From: Terriglobia bacterium
GTDB taxonomy: Bacteria; Acidobacteriota; Terriglobia; Terriglobales; Acidobacteriaceae
NCBI GenBank assembly: GCA_020072585.1
Contig: JAIQGL010000010.1
Location: 62,001-126,000, forward strand
Direction of reading: 5' to 3'
DNA: 64,000 nt
Below, one piece after another: positions 37,478 through 47,454 of this stretch. A program made the translations under genes and the position numbers. Numbering within the stretch: the first letter of the stretch is position 1; every line of letters starts with the position of its first letter. The notes under the pieces are model-generated. The model was not told where the DNA came from, ran no database searches, and saw only the letters and a list, made by a program, of their open reading frames with translations.

Positions 37478-37669
37478 GCCCTATCCAGATTGAAGCACGT
37501 CGCTTTGGCTTACACTTGTAGGGTACTTACAGCCTTGCTGCTTGCAACTCAGGATAAATCTCTAATGGATCTTCCACGTTATAAAGCTTTGGAGGTCAAC
37601 ACTGTCGCATTTTTACCTACGGCGGGGATTTTCAGGACTTCTGAAGGCTTGTATCTAGTTGAAAATAAA

Positions 37670-37718
<49 letters not shown>

Positions 37719-38208
37719 ATTCCAGAGCTTATTGAAACCGATTGAAATTTGTGGCTCTTAACTGATTGATATTGAACCTGTTGCGAGCCGCTCATTGAGA
37801 GCTGTTGCGAATTGTTGAAGTCGGAGGCTTTCTCAGCACAAAATCGTCTACACTCGGTTAGACTGAACCCTTCTCCTGGTTACAGTTTCCGATTACAACA
37901 CCTCGCGGCCTTATGAAATGTGAACCCTTCACTTGGAAAACAATCTTGCCTTTCACAACTTTGCCACAATGCTAATTTTTTTCCGTCATCTCGTTGATTC
38001 TTCGAGCCGGGTATGCTCCGCGAGTCGAAGGTGCAGTGGTAGCGTCCAGTTAGGCGCTTGAAAGCGCAAACCGGCGCCACTTTATTTTTCGCCCCGCCGG
38101 TGAAACGGTTCGCCATCTTTCGTCACAATTTATAGAAGGAATTTAATTCGCTCCAGCGGCAAACCAGACGGGCCCGACCGCGCAAATGCAGCATTACGAG
38201 GAGCTTCC
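37719..38208. other. Intergenic inside left end of island, 490 bases
   Basis: No integrase or RNA gene was recognised. A near repeat (GAAACCGATTGAAATTT) follows the attachment site. The last 60 bases should hold the leader of the 38209 gene, with GAGGAG about 8 bases before its ATG. Confidence 0.4.
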
Positions 38209-39774
38209 ATGCCTGAACCGGCCCCCAAACCCAGTAATCTGATTGAACCAGACGAGCTGAACCTGGACGCCACTGTTCCCCAATGCCTGGATGACCAGTA
38301 TGTCTCCGACAGGGTAATGGACCGGATGCTTAAGAAGAAAGCGGACTACCTGGACCCGGAAATCAGCGACATGCGCGAGAATGAAATTCGCACAGAATTT
38401 CTACGCTCCTTGACCTACTCGTCACAACTGGTAATTAATCGGGCGTTTTTCAACCTCAATAAGCAGTTGATCAAGTTGTATTCCGTTCCCGGCACGGCCG
38501 ACTTCAAAGCCTTTGCCACGCTGCTTTCCCAAAAAAAGATCCTTCCATTTCTGGCAAAAGGCAAATCCATTGATGCCAACCCCGACATCCGGACCAATGA
38601 GGACGCCAACGTAGCGCTCAGCAAGCTGCTGGAAACAACCGGAGACAAGATCTGCTGTGTCCGCTTGGCCAAAGATGATAGAGCGAATGAAAGAAATGTA
38701 GAATTCTTGTACTCGGCTTTTGGCGGTTATCTTTCCTCCCTGCGAAACCTGCAGCCCCTGCAGCTGCATGCCATGGCGCAGGAACTTTTCAATCGGGAAA
38801 TGGAAGGACAGGAATTCGAACAGTTCCGGGCCAATCTATACAAACTGGCCGACTATGCCTACAAACAAGGCACGGTACGAAGGCAAAAGGTATATGAAGA
38901 GTTCTTCGTAGTCCCGGGAAGCTCGGAGAAAGAGAAGGAAGCGAATGTCGACCTCGGAAGGTTCCAGGAACCCACACGGGAGAACCATCTGCGCGAACTC
39001 AAGAGACTGGTGGACTTGCGCTACAACACCAACCTTCCGGACAGGTTGAAGAGGTACTCTTTCACACCTTTAGACCTGCCTACGCGCATCGCGCTGCAGG
39101 ATGAACTTAAGGAATATAACAGGCAGCTTAGCAACCAGGAAGTGGCGGAGTTCGTGGAGGACTCCCTGACCAATCTGCAACGAAGGTTCATGGCGGATCA
39201 GCAACGCAGCATGTACCTGCCTCTGCTGCAGCACTTGAGCTTATCTGACATAGTCGAGATCCAGAAGCTGGATGAGTGGAATATCTTCATCAACAAGCAA
39301 CAGAGCGTCTTGAGGCATCCCCTGAAGATGCGCGAGAACCTCGACGATTTTCAAAACGAGCTGATACGGCTCCAGGCCAAAATTTCCGAGCTTTTCAAAA
39401 ACGGAGAGATCGGGGCCAAGTCGCGTGTTGCCAAAAGATATGCCACGTTCATCACGGTCGGGCTGCAGATTCTTGGGAAGCTGGTGCTGTTGGGCGTTTC
39501 TCGTCACTTCAGTCAAGCCGCGAATCCTTACCTCTACAAAATCCTTGAATCCGCGGCGACAGAAGCCACGGGCTATACCGTGAAGCTGATCGTCAACATG
39601 ATTGACCTGGATTCCCGGAAGATCGATAGCGACCTGAGCTACAGCATCGACCTCATGCGCTATGACAATCCGATGAACAAAGAAGAATTGCAAGACCTGA
39701 TTCGCCGAATCGAAAGCCTGGGCGGGGACCCAGTGAAAGAGAGCAAGATGCCGGACCAGACCAAGCAGGTTTGA
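38209..39774 (+). CDS. Unrecognised 521-residue protein with C-terminal hydrophobic region
   Basis: I do not recognise the family. The ATG at 38209 has a good ribosome site (GAGGAG). The protein is highly charged and mostly helical; a long middle part (residues about 150-400) looks like a bundle or coiled coil (DRLKRYSFTPLDLPTRIALQ, LSDIVEIQKLDEWNIFINKQ). Residues about 405-430 are hydrophobic (YATFITVGLQILGKLVLLGV) and a second apolar stretch is near 437-465, which suggests membrane contact. There is no signal peptide. It is the first gene inside the island and is followed after 23 bases by a Nudix gene on the same strand. Function unknown. Confidence 0.7.
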   Translation: MPEPAPKPSNLIEPDELNLDATVPQCLDDQYVSDRVMDRMLKKKADYLDPEISDMRENEIRTEFLRSLTYSSQLVINRAFFNLNKQLIKLYSVPGTADFKAFATLLSQKKILPFLAKGKSIDANPDIRTNEDANVALSKLLETTGDKICCVRLAKDDRANERNVEFLYSAFGGYLSSLRNLQPLQLHAMAQELFNREMEGQEFEQFRANLYKLADYAYKQGTVRRQKVYEEFFVVPGSSEKEKEANVDLGRFQEPTRENHLRELKRLVDLRYNTNLPDRLKRYSFTPLDLPTRIALQDELKEYNRQLSNQEVAEFVEDSLTNLQRRFMADQQRSMYLPLLQHLSLSDIVEIQKLDEWNIFINKQQSVLRHPLKMRENLDDFQNELIRLQAKISELFKNGEIGAKSRVAKRYATFITVGLQILGKLVLLGVSRHFSQAANPYLYKILESAATEATGYTVKLIVNMIDLDSRKIDSDLSYSIDLMRYDNPMNKEELQDLIRRIESLGGDPVKESKMPDQTKQV

Positions 39775-39797
39775 GCTCATGTATATTGAAAATTGCA

Positions 39798-40349
39798 ATG
39801 ACCATTCCCAAAATCAAAAGAATCCAAGCCGTGGAAGTGTATCGCAACCGGTTCGGCTCCCTGTATGACGATGAGGTAAAAGCGCCTGATGGGACCGCCG
39901 GCCGCTATTTGCGCTGGCAATGGCAGAATCCCGGCGTGGTCATTATCCCCTTTGACGGAACAGCAGTCGCCTTCTCGCAAAACTTTCGTTATCCGGCAGA
40001 CCGGGAAATGATCGAGCTTCCCCGCGGCTTTTGCCGCGAAGGAGAATCAACCCAAGACGCCGCTTTCCGCGAATTGGAAGAAGAGGCCGGTTTGTCCGCC
40101 GGCGAGGCCGCCATCATCGGCAACATTTTTCCTGACAGCGGATTTATCGGAAGCTCGGTTCCCGTCGCGCTTCTGCACGTAATTTCGCGCGAGCAGTCGA
40201 AACAGAAGACAGAATCAATGGAGTCTATCGGCAGCAGCCTGATTTGGCTCAATGCAACCGGGATCGACCACTATATCCGGGAAGGCCATCTCCTGTGCGG
40301 CGTCACCCTGGCTGCCATTTCCGTCCTGAAAAGCAGGGGTATTTTATGA
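39798..40349 (+). CDS. Nudix hydrolase, ADP-ribose pyrophosphatase-like
   Basis: A 183-residue Nudix enzyme that would hydrolyse a nucleoside diphosphate linked to another group. The Nudix box is complete: G, FCREGE, then AAFRELEEEAGLS (catalytic Glu residues in REL-EEE). Upstream strands (GVVIIPFDGTAVAFSQNFR) and the Pro/Arg motif fit the ADP-ribose or related sugar-nucleotide group. The in-frame TTG at 39771 overlaps the upstream gene; ATG 39798 is chosen. It forms a likely pair with the unknown gene before it. The substrate is not certain. Confidence 0.85.
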   Translation: MTIPKIKRIQAVEVYRNRFGSLYDDEVKAPDGTAGRYLRWQWQNPGVVIIPFDGTAVAFSQNFRYPADREMIELPRGFCREGESTQDAAFRELEEEAGLSAGEAAIIGNIFPDSGFIGSSVPVALLHVISREQSKQKTESMESIGSSLIWLNATGIDHYIREGHLLCGVTLAAISVLKSRGIL

Positions 40350-40427
40350 ACTGCGCGGCAAAAAGCGACTGTAAAAACGATCCTATTTCCAGGCACTCTC
40401 CTGATCAAAAACAAGGTTACATTTACA

Positions 40428-41912
40428 ATGAAAATTCACAAGCCTGATAAATGCTTTATCACCCTAATTATCTTAGTGGTCTTCTTGGCGGTTCATTCGT
40501 CTGCTGCAGTTGCCCAGGACGCGGCGGCTTTCAGTAAGACCCCAGCGATTCCGGGTTTTACTTTATCTCCGGACCGAGGCATATTCCTTGTGCTCTCGGA
40601 TATTCACTTTGACCCTTTTTCCGATCCTGTCCTCGCTCGAAAACTGGCTTCACATCCGGTGGAAAGATGGGAGGACGACTTCCATTCATCGTCGGCTGCG
40701 GGGTTTTCACAATATGGAGCTGACACCAATTATCCCCTTCTAGTTGCGGTGTTAAAGGCAGCGCAAGATTATGGCGTCAAGCAGCACTATGACTATGTCA
40801 TTGTGACGGGCGACTACCTTGCCCATGAATTCAAAAAACAATATCAGCAGCTGATCGGTAATGATGAAGCAGCGTTTCAGGCTTTTGTAATCAAGACCAT
40901 GATTTTTATTAGCCGCACGATTCAGGCGAGCTTTCCTTCACTGCCGGTGTTTGGAATTTTGGGAAATAATGATTCAGTTTGCGGCGATTACCGGCTTCGT
41001 CCCGGCTCGATCTTTCTCGATAGGATGGCAAAAGAATGGAAAGGAGTGGCATCTGATAAGGAAGCATACCGCGATTTCGCAGCTGGCGGATTTTATGCTG
41101 CTCCTCACCCGACTGTCCCAAATCATGAACTACTAATTCTAAATAGCACATTCTGGTCGGCTTCATATAATGATGCTTGCTCTCCGATTCCGACTGATCC
41201 AGGTTCAGCCGAGCTTGGGTGGCTGACGTGGAAGCTTTATCTGCTGCAGCTTAAAAAAAAGACGGCAACCCTCATCATGCACATACCTCCAGGAATAGAC
41301 GCATATAACTCTTCCCGTTCGGGTGCCTGCGGGCCGGCAATATCTTTATGGAATCCAAAATATGCCACCAACTTTTTACAAATTATTGCGACTTTTAAAA
41401 GCATATTGCGCGATGGTTATGCAGGCCACATGCACATGGATGACTTTCGTGTAATCAGGGACCTGGCAGGCAAACCTTTTTTCGAGATTCACTCTGTCCC
41501 TGCTATCAGTCCCAATTACAACAATAATCCTTCTTTTGAGATCGGTATCTATAGAAGAAGCGATGCTGGCTTGGTTGATTATGCAGTGATTTATTTGGCC
41601 AATTTGGCGAGCTTTAAAGATGCTAAGTCTGCTGTTTTGCCCTCGTGGCTAATTGAATATTCCGTTAATTCCGAGTATCACATTCCAGAATATGGCCCTG
41701 AAGCCGCGATGAAAATTGCTGTAGCAATCCGATCAGACGAGAACATGCGGTCCCAATATTTGCGTTTTTACAATGTGCAAAGCGCAAAACCTGCATCGGT
41801 GACGACCAATAACTGGCTCAGTTATTCCTGCGCTCAGACCGAGTTAACTCAGGAAGCGTTTAGCCAGTGTTCTTGCAAAAACACAGGACACGACACCAAG
41901 CCAGACAGATAG
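40428..41912 (+). CDS. Secreted calcineurin-like metallophosphoesterase (acid sphingomyelinase-like)
   Basis: A 494-residue phosphodiesterase. The N terminus (KCFITLIILVVFLAVHSSAAVAQD) is a signal peptide, so it acts outside the cytoplasm. All metal-binding motifs are present: DIH in LSDIHFD, GD in VTGDYL, GNN in ILGNNDS, MHIP and GHMH. The order and the long inserts match the acid-sphingomyelinase-like branch; related enzymes also cleave nucleotides or other phosphodiesters. It starts 78 bases after the Nudix gene on the same strand. The 3' end overlaps by 53 bases with an RHS gene fragment on the other strand. Confidence 0.85.
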   Translation: MKIHKPDKCFITLIILVVFLAVHSSAAVAQDAAAFSKTPAIPGFTLSPDRGIFLVLSDIHFDPFSDPVLARKLASHPVERWEDDFHSSSAAGFSQYGADTNYPLLVAVLKAAQDYGVKQHYDYVIVTGDYLAHEFKKQYQQLIGNDEAAFQAFVIKTMIFISRTIQASFPSLPVFGILGNNDSVCGDYRLRPGSIFLDRMAKEWKGVASDKEAYRDFAAGGFYAAPHPTVPNHELLILNSTFWSASYNDACSPIPTDPGSAELGWLTWKLYLLQLKKKTATLIMHIPPGIDAYNSSRSGACGPAISLWNPKYATNFLQIIATFKSILRDGYAGHMHMDDFRVIRDLAGKPFFEIHSVPAISPNYNNNPSFEIGIYRRSDAGLVDYAVIYLANLASFKDAKSAVLPSWLIEYSVNSEYHIPEYGPEAAMKIAVAIRSDENMRSQYLRFYNVQSAKPASVTTNNWLSYSCAQTELTQEAFSQCSCKNTGHDTKPDR

Positions 41913-42711
41913 AATTGAACCGCGACCATTCCTCTGGTGCAAACTCAGGCGGTTTACCAATCGGCTCATTAGCAAATCGATCAAAAGCTAACAATTTGCA
42001 GTATGAACTGTGGTCACCAGCGAAGAGGTAGTCGAAACTGTGCTGCGAAAGCCTCGGGCTTCTGCACAAGACCCCGGCTGAGCCACTCATTGTAACTTCT
42101 TCAGGAACCCGAAACGTATATAACTGACCTTCTGGATGATAGTGTGCCAAATCGGAATCGAAGCTGGTCGAAAGACTACGTCCTGCCGAAACACCCTCGC
42201 CGAGGTTCCCTTGATGAAATAAAGCGACATCATGCGCACCTTCGACCGAACCGTCGGCTATCGCAGTCCCAGCAAGATCTGCTGCTTCCTCGCCAACTAC
42301 TTCGTCGACAGCTGCCACGGCTGGTGCAGCAAGAATCATTGTATCGTAATGCGGGACGATACCAATTTGTCCCAAACGTTTTTCATTACCGATGCACCAA
42401 GACTCCGGGTATGTCCGACAGGTGTACTTGGAAGAATAAGGCTCATACCAGAACGCATGCCAGAAATCTTTCCACCACTTCTGGTTTTCTTTCCTGCCAG
42501 CAAAGATTTCCGATGGCACGGGCACTCCGCCACCCAGGCCTGTCGCGTCTTTGAGGTTGGTAGGGCTATCAGAAACATACGCATAGGAATTTACGCCGGC
42601 AGCAAATCCGAGCGGGTCCTGGCTGATAAATCTTCCCAACAGTGGGGAGTAGTAGCGTGCCCGGTAGTAATACAGTCCGTTAGCCTCATTTTCTCGCCCT
42701 GTGGGGCGCAA
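41860..42711 (-). pseudogene. RHS protein C-terminal fragment with possible ADP-ribosyltransferase-like toxin tail
   Basis: The 5' end starts inside the RHS core (GLYYYRARYYSPLLGRFISQ, then PTNLKDATGLG); all upstream repeats are missing. After the core, about 215 residues of cassette follow. The last part (ALFHQGNLGEGV, GRSLSTSFDSDLAHYHPEG, LYTFRVPEEV) has an STS motif and layout like ADP-ribosyltransferase toxins; this assignment is tentative. The tail ends in a Cys-rich stretch. It has no start of its own and no evident immunity partner, so it is a displaced RHS tip or an orphan cassette. Confidence 0.6.
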
Positions 42712-42761
42712 AAACCTCGTCAGACAGCAACGTGCTCATCCCAAAGAGATGCTGGCAAGGT

Positions 42762-43316
42762 CTAGATGTCATTGTCGGCTAGGAACCGACCAAGATCATT
42801 CGTCTCCAACCAGTGGTACAGGTGAACCTGATAGAGGTAGGAGGCCACAAGTTCCTCTCCCAGTTCGTGGGTTTCGCTGCACAAGAATGGGATTTGAAGT
42901 CCCGCCAGTACCGCGACCAACGATTGCGTAACACGATTCGGATTGGCAGCGGTGTGATCGTACGGCGACTTGACCCGGCTCAAGGTGCTCGTGACCACCA
43001 GAAGACGGTTCGGGTATTGGGCCATCCGCCGCAGTCGATTGATAAACACGCACCGGTCGGTCGTACAAGAATGAATGAGATCGGAGAGATCCTTCCGTTC
43101 TACTACACACATATCCTCCATGCCGGCAATGGAGTAATCTCCCAGCTTGAGTGCCGTGCGCTCAATGCCCGCGAACCAGCCTGCAAAGCGAGAAAAATCC
43201 AACGGATTCTGTTCGCGCGTATCTACCAGAAGAACTGGACGCGGAGTTTTGAGCTGTGTTCCACCACGTTCGGCGATGACCGGAACAATTGGTGGGGCTA
43301 CTGGCGCAGCTGTCAT
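42762..43316 (-). CDS. ERCC4-domain nuclease
   Basis: A 184-residue protein made almost only of an ERCC4 (XPF/Mus81-type) nuclease domain: LLVDTREQNPLDF, LKLGDYSIAG, CVVERKDLSDLIHS. The D, ERK and KD residues of the active site (Asp in VDTRE, and VERK) are present. Such stand-alone forms occur in phages and mobile elements and cut branched or single-stranded DNA. There is no helix-hairpin-helix domain. It lies between an RHS fragment and a transposase. Confidence 0.82.
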   Translation of the reverse strand: MTAAPVAPPIVPVIAERGGTQLKTPRPVLLVDTREQNPLDFSRFAGWFAGIERTALKLGDYSIAGMEDMCVVERKDLSDLIHSCTTDRCVFINRLRRMAQYPNRLLVVTSTLSRVKSPYDHTAANPNRVTQSLVAVLAGLQIPFLCSETHELGEELVASYLYQVHLYHWLETNDLGRFLADNDI

Positions 43317-43373
43317 TTACCAAGCCAGCAGTGAGGTTATCAATGTGCGCCGTCTTCTCATGGTCTCAGCAGT

Positions 43374-44505
43374 TTAAGCTGCGACTTCTTCCAGCCAGTA
43401 TTCATGGTGCAACCCACCCAAAATCGGCCTTTTTGTGACCCGCCAGCCCTCCGGAATCCGATGACGGTGGGGTGGTGTTGCGACCCTTGCTTGTGGCTCG
43501 CGAACAGGTAATCCCGGTCCAAGGCTGCGGTGTGGACGCCCGTGATTATAATGGCGAATCCAATCACGCAAGATTGCTCGCAGATGTTTCTCGCTGAGCG
43601 GAATCATGAAATCCAGACACTCCCGCCGCATTGTCCCAATCAATCGTTCACAATATGCATTGGCTTGCGGCGCTCGGACTGGTGTTCGCAGAACCTTGAG
43701 GCCTAGATTCTCTATTGTCTGATCGACGTCGGCAGAGAAGATGCTGTCACGATCATGGATTAGGAACCGATACGAGTGATCGCTCGGGATCGCTTCGCGG
43801 AACTGCTGGACCGTCCATGCTGCCGTGGGATGTGCAGTGACATTGCAGTGGAGAATTCTCCGCGTGCCGATCTCCATCACTACCAGCACATACAATCTGC
43901 GGAATGTCGCGGTCACGACCGTAGCAAAATCGCAGGCTACAAGAGCACCGGCGTGATTGTGCACAAACGTCTTCCAGCGCTGAGATGAGACTCGTCTCGG
44001 ACCGGAGCTCACACCCTCCGGCCAATACTTCTTCACCGTCCGCGGTGAGACCAGGATGCCCAGTTTGAGCGACAGTTCATCTGCCACTCGCTCTTGTCCC
44101 CAAGTCGGATTGTTCGTGACCATCTCGACAATCAATCGTCGGATGTTCTTTGGCAACCGTGGTCTTCCGCCGCGTGACTTCCAACACCAGAACAGCTGAA
44201 ACGCTTTTTTATGCCAGCCGGTGAAGGTATCCGGCGTTACATTGACCAGAGCGCTCCTCCAGTCAAAGAATTTGGATGAGGAGTAGCATCGACAGCCGCG
44301 CTCCATCGTCGAATCGGCGAGGCTTAATCTTGCGTTCCTGGTAGAACGCAAGCTGTTTGCGCAGGAACAAAATCTCAGCCGCCAAGGCGGCTTGAGAATG
44401 GGCCATCAGCGGAAAGAAGCACAGCCCCTCGCTGAGCAAACCCTTGCATATATCAAGGAATCGGAAAACCGTCGGGAAGAATGACATGCCCTGGGAGAAT
44501 CCCAC
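43374..44505 (-). pseudogene. IS-C transposase, integrase-core (DDE) type, N-terminal frameshift
   Basis: The main frame (43374-44351) carries a helix-turn-helix segment (NNPTWGQERVADEL) and the DDE core (ACDFATVVTATF, IHDRDSIFS, APQANAYCERLIGTMRRECLDF). The N terminus (AALAAEILFLRKQLAFYQERK, IKPRRFDDGARLSMLLLIQ) lies in another frame from 44505, so one frameshift near 44290 separates the two. It differs from IS-A and IS-B. The terminal repeats were not found. Inactive unless the shift is programmed. Confidence 0.75.
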
Positions 44506-44615
44506 ATCAGATCAGCGAAGGCAAGGCAAATTGTTGGCTTCCCCTGTCGAAACCACCACTATCCGCAAACCATTGATTCATTTGAAATCATGCTGCCCGA
44601 CGAGGTTTTTGCGCA

Positions 44616-44834
44616 CCACAGTCATTTCCACGGCTCGGCGGCCTACACCACCGTTACGACGTTGCTGCCTAACTCCACGTTCTTGTTGGGTCTGATTCTC
44701 AGATGCCATGAGAAATACGCGCTAACGTGAACTCGCTCGCGGTCCTGTGTCCTTCTTAAAAAAACCGGACGCAACATGAAGACAAACTAAAACTCACGCT
44801 GACCGATGTTGCGCTTTGGTATTGGCGAAGGACA
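44616..44834 (+). mobile_element. IS-B right-end fragment
   Basis: About 220 bases match the last 255 bases of complete IS-B (GGGTCTGATTCTCAGATGCC, CCGGACGCAAC, and the right end TTGGCGAAGGACA). A frame related to the end of the transposase is no longer open. It ends 15 bases from the stop of the orphan permease gene. Confidence 0.75.
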
Positions 44835-44848
44835 CCAGCTTTAACTTG

Positions 44849-47311
44849 TCATTCATATCGAAGAGCGATCATAGGATCCACGCGTGTAGCCCGGAGTGCT
44901 GGTAGATAGCAGGAAAAAAGTGATATCCCCGCCAAGAGCAGGGATACGGCTGTAAACGTAAGTGGATCTGTTGGCCGAACTCCATATAAAAAACTCGTCA
45001 TCAAACGAGTGACCATCAGCGAGGCCACAATGCCAATTACAATTCCGGCAACGACGAGCCGAACACCCTGGCCAATCACCATGCCAAACACGTTCCTGCG
45101 ATTGGCCCCAAGCGCCATCCTTATGCCGATTTCCGGGGTACGTTGGGTTACCGAGTACGAAATCACGCCATACAATCCAACTGATGCGAGCAACAGGGCC
45201 AATGCCGCAAATGATCCGAGCAAGAGCAATGAAAACCGTGGCCCTGCCATTGAACTCTTAACCACGGCCTGCAATGTTGCGAGCTTAGTGACCGGAATGT
45301 CTCGATCGAGTGAATAAATTGCTTTCTTCGTGCCGCCAGCCACTGATATGGGGTCAGACGCAGTTCGCAGCACAACGTGCATGGTCAACATAGAAGGATA
45401 CGGCTTTTGGGTATAGGGCACATACATCTCGGGGCCAGGGTCTTCTCGTAAAGAGATTTGCTTGACATCTCCCACGATCCCAACAATCGTCATAGCTGGA
45501 AACCGTAGGCTGCCAAGGCCAAGTTGTCTGCCTAACGGGTCTTCGCCCGGCCAGTATTTCTTCGCCATCGCGCTATTAATGATGGTTACCGGAACTGAAT
45601 CTGCGGTATCTGACTCAAGAAACTCGCGGCCGCGCAGGACCGGTGTTCCGACCGTGGAAAAGAAGCCGGGTGAGGCAATGTTGTAATTTGAGAATGGTTT
45701 GGCCTGATTGTCTGCGACGGGGTGGTCAGGAATGCGAATCACGCCACTCTCAGTGGCTCCATCCATCGGTACCGTATAGGCGATAGCCGCTGAACGAACG
45801 CCCGGAACTGACTGCAACTGCTGAAGTGCTCTTTGATAAAGCGCCACAATTCGATCTGTATCAGGGTATTTAGAGTCAGGAAGAGATAGTTCAAAAGTGA
45901 GAACCCGATCTGGATTGAAACCGCCGTCAACGCGGAGCAGGCGAAAGAAAGTTTGCATTAGCAAGCCCGCCGAGACCACCAGAACCAGCGCGAAAGCAAC
46001 TTCCAAAATCATGAGTGAGTTGCGGATTTTGGAACCCTTGGCACTTCCGCTCGTTCTCTGGCCACCTTCTTTGAGAGAATTGAACAGGTTCTCCCTTGCC
46101 GCGGAAATTGCGGGGGCCAGCCCGAATAAGATTCCGGTGATAAAAGTAATCCCGATGGTGAAGGCAAAGACCCAAAGGTGAAGACCAACCTCTCGTAGCC
46201 GAGGTACGTCTGTCGGTCCAAAGATTTTTAAGCAATAGATTGCCCCCGCCGCAACCAGCGTTCCCGCCAGCCCGCCACCCACTGCCAGCAGAACGCTTTC
46301 GATCAACAATTGCCGTATGATCCGAAACCTTCCTGCACCTAATGCTGCGCGTAACGTAAATTCTCGTTTGCGCCCAATTGAACGCGTTAGAAGCAAATTA
46401 GCAACGTTAGAGCAGCAAATGAGAAGGACCACGCCTACTGCTCCCATAAGCAAGAGTAGCGGGCGATGCATGTTTCCTGTGACCTGCGTAGTGAGTGGCG
46501 TTACACGAGAATTGAACCAGCCTTTGTATTTGGGAAACTCGACCTCCTCGCGCTTGGCAAATATATTCATCTCCTCCTGGGCGCTAGCGATCGTGATGCC
46601 CGGTCTCAGGCGGCCAATCACGGCGAGGTCAGCTGGTTGATTAGGCCGGGGCACCAAGGGAAGAGCCAGCGGCACCCAAAGTTCGGCTTCCCGTGGAAAG
46701 CTGAAACTTCCAGGCATTTCCTCGGCCCGAGGAAATGCAAAGCCGGAAGGCATCACTCCAACAACGGTATATGCTTCACCGTTCAAATCCATGGTATTTC
46801 CCAAAATATCTGTGCGGCCTCCAAACTGGCTTTGCCATACTGCATAGCTCAAGATCACTTCATGTTCGTGGCCCGGCTGGTCCTCTTCCATGGTGAAAGT
46901 GCGTCCCCACCCTGGCGAAATTCCTAGAGCAGAGAAAAAACCGGTGGATACTCGAAGTCCCTCCATCACGGTAGGCTCGCCTGACCCAGTGAGATTAAAA
47001 GAATCGCTCTTGAAAGCACCCAGACTTTGGAAGGTCTTGGATTCGTTTAAGAAAAGCCGGAAATCATGCAAGCCCCAGGGAAATTCGTCGTATCCAAGAT
47101 TTAATCCAGGAGGCACCAGCCGCCAGGGAATTACAATTTTCTCTGCCTCCGGGTAGGACAAGGGCTGCAGTAAGATCGCATTTACGACGCTGAATACAGC
47201 TACGCTGGCACCAATTCCCAAAGCCAGCGTCAATACTGCTACTGGCGTGATGCTGGAGGCCCTTGTATGTATGCGGAGGGCATATTTCAAATCCTGTAGC
47301 CAGGTGCTCAT
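44849..47311 (-). CDS. MacB/FtsX-type ABC permease without ATPase (acidobacterial duplicated orphan permease)
   Basis: An 820-residue inner-membrane protein with the duplicated MacB/FtsX layout: N-terminal helix (VAVLTLALGIGASVAVFSVVN), a periplasmic domain (to about residue 240), three helices near 275-400 (including LLLLMGAVGVVLLICCSNVANLLL), a second periplasmic domain (about 430-680), and three closing helices (FSLLLLGSFAALALLLASVGLYG, VVAGIVIGIVASLMV, FTAVSLLLAGISLFSCY). No ATPase gene is next to it, as is common for this group. It lies 143 bases downstream of the TPR gene on the same strand, so it could export the small peptide made at 50872. That role is inference. Confidence 0.85.
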   Translation of the reverse strand: MSTWLQDLKYALRIHTRASSITPVAVLTLALGIGASVAVFSVVNAILLQPLSYPEAEKIVIPWRLVPPGLNLGYDEFPWGLHDFRLFLNESKTFQSLGAFKSDSFNLTGSGEPTVMEGLRVSTGFFSALGISPGWGRTFTMEEDQPGHEHEVILSYAVWQSQFGGRTDILGNTMDLNGEAYTVVGVMPSGFAFPRAEEMPGSFSFPREAELWVPLALPLVPRPNQPADLAVIGRLRPGITIASAQEEMNIFAKREEVEFPKYKGWFNSRVTPLTTQVTGNMHRPLLLLMGAVGVVLLICCSNVANLLLTRSIGRKREFTLRAALGAGRFRIIRQLLIESVLLAVGGGLAGTLVAAGAIYCLKIFGPTDVPRLREVGLHLWVFAFTIGITFITGILFGLAPAISAARENLFNSLKEGGQRTSGSAKGSKIRNSLMILEVAFALVLVVSAGLLMQTFFRLLRVDGGFNPDRVLTFELSLPDSKYPDTDRIVALYQRALQQLQSVPGVRSAAIAYTVPMDGATESGVIRIPDHPVADNQAKPFSNYNIASPGFFSTVGTPVLRGREFLESDTADSVPVTIINSAMAKKYWPGEDPLGRQLGLGSLRFPAMTIVGIVGDVKQISLREDPGPEMYVPYTQKPYPSMLTMHVVLRTASDPISVAGGTKKAIYSLDRDIPVTKLATLQAVVKSSMAGPRFSLLLLGSFAALALLLASVGLYGVISYSVTQRTPEIGIRMALGANRRNVFGMVIGQGVRLVVAGIVIGIVASLMVTRLMTSFLYGVRPTDPLTFTAVSLLLAGISLFSCYLPALRATRVDPMIALRYE

Positions 47312-47454
47312 ATTCGCTCCTCCGTTATCTTAATGCGATTCGAATGCAGTCGAAAAGTCAAAATTTGGAAGCAGCATAACCGCAAATCGACATGCGGGAG
47401 ATCAATGCATTTTGCTCCACTCAAGACGTGCATTTCCATTTTAGATTGTAGTGC

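Noticed and set aside
37719-38208. Search for an integrase at the left end of the island
   Set aside because: No frame with recombinase motifs was found; the only recombinase scrap lies outside the island at 21.5 kb.
39241-39798. Minus-strand 185-codon frame opposite the unknown island gene
   Set aside because: The plus-strand gene has a ribosome site and normal protein composition; the antisense frame has neither.
44849-47311. Assigning the permease firmly to the peptide operon
   Set aside because: The gap to the TPR gene is 143 bases and such orphan permeases are very common in Acidobacteriota, so membership is left as inference.
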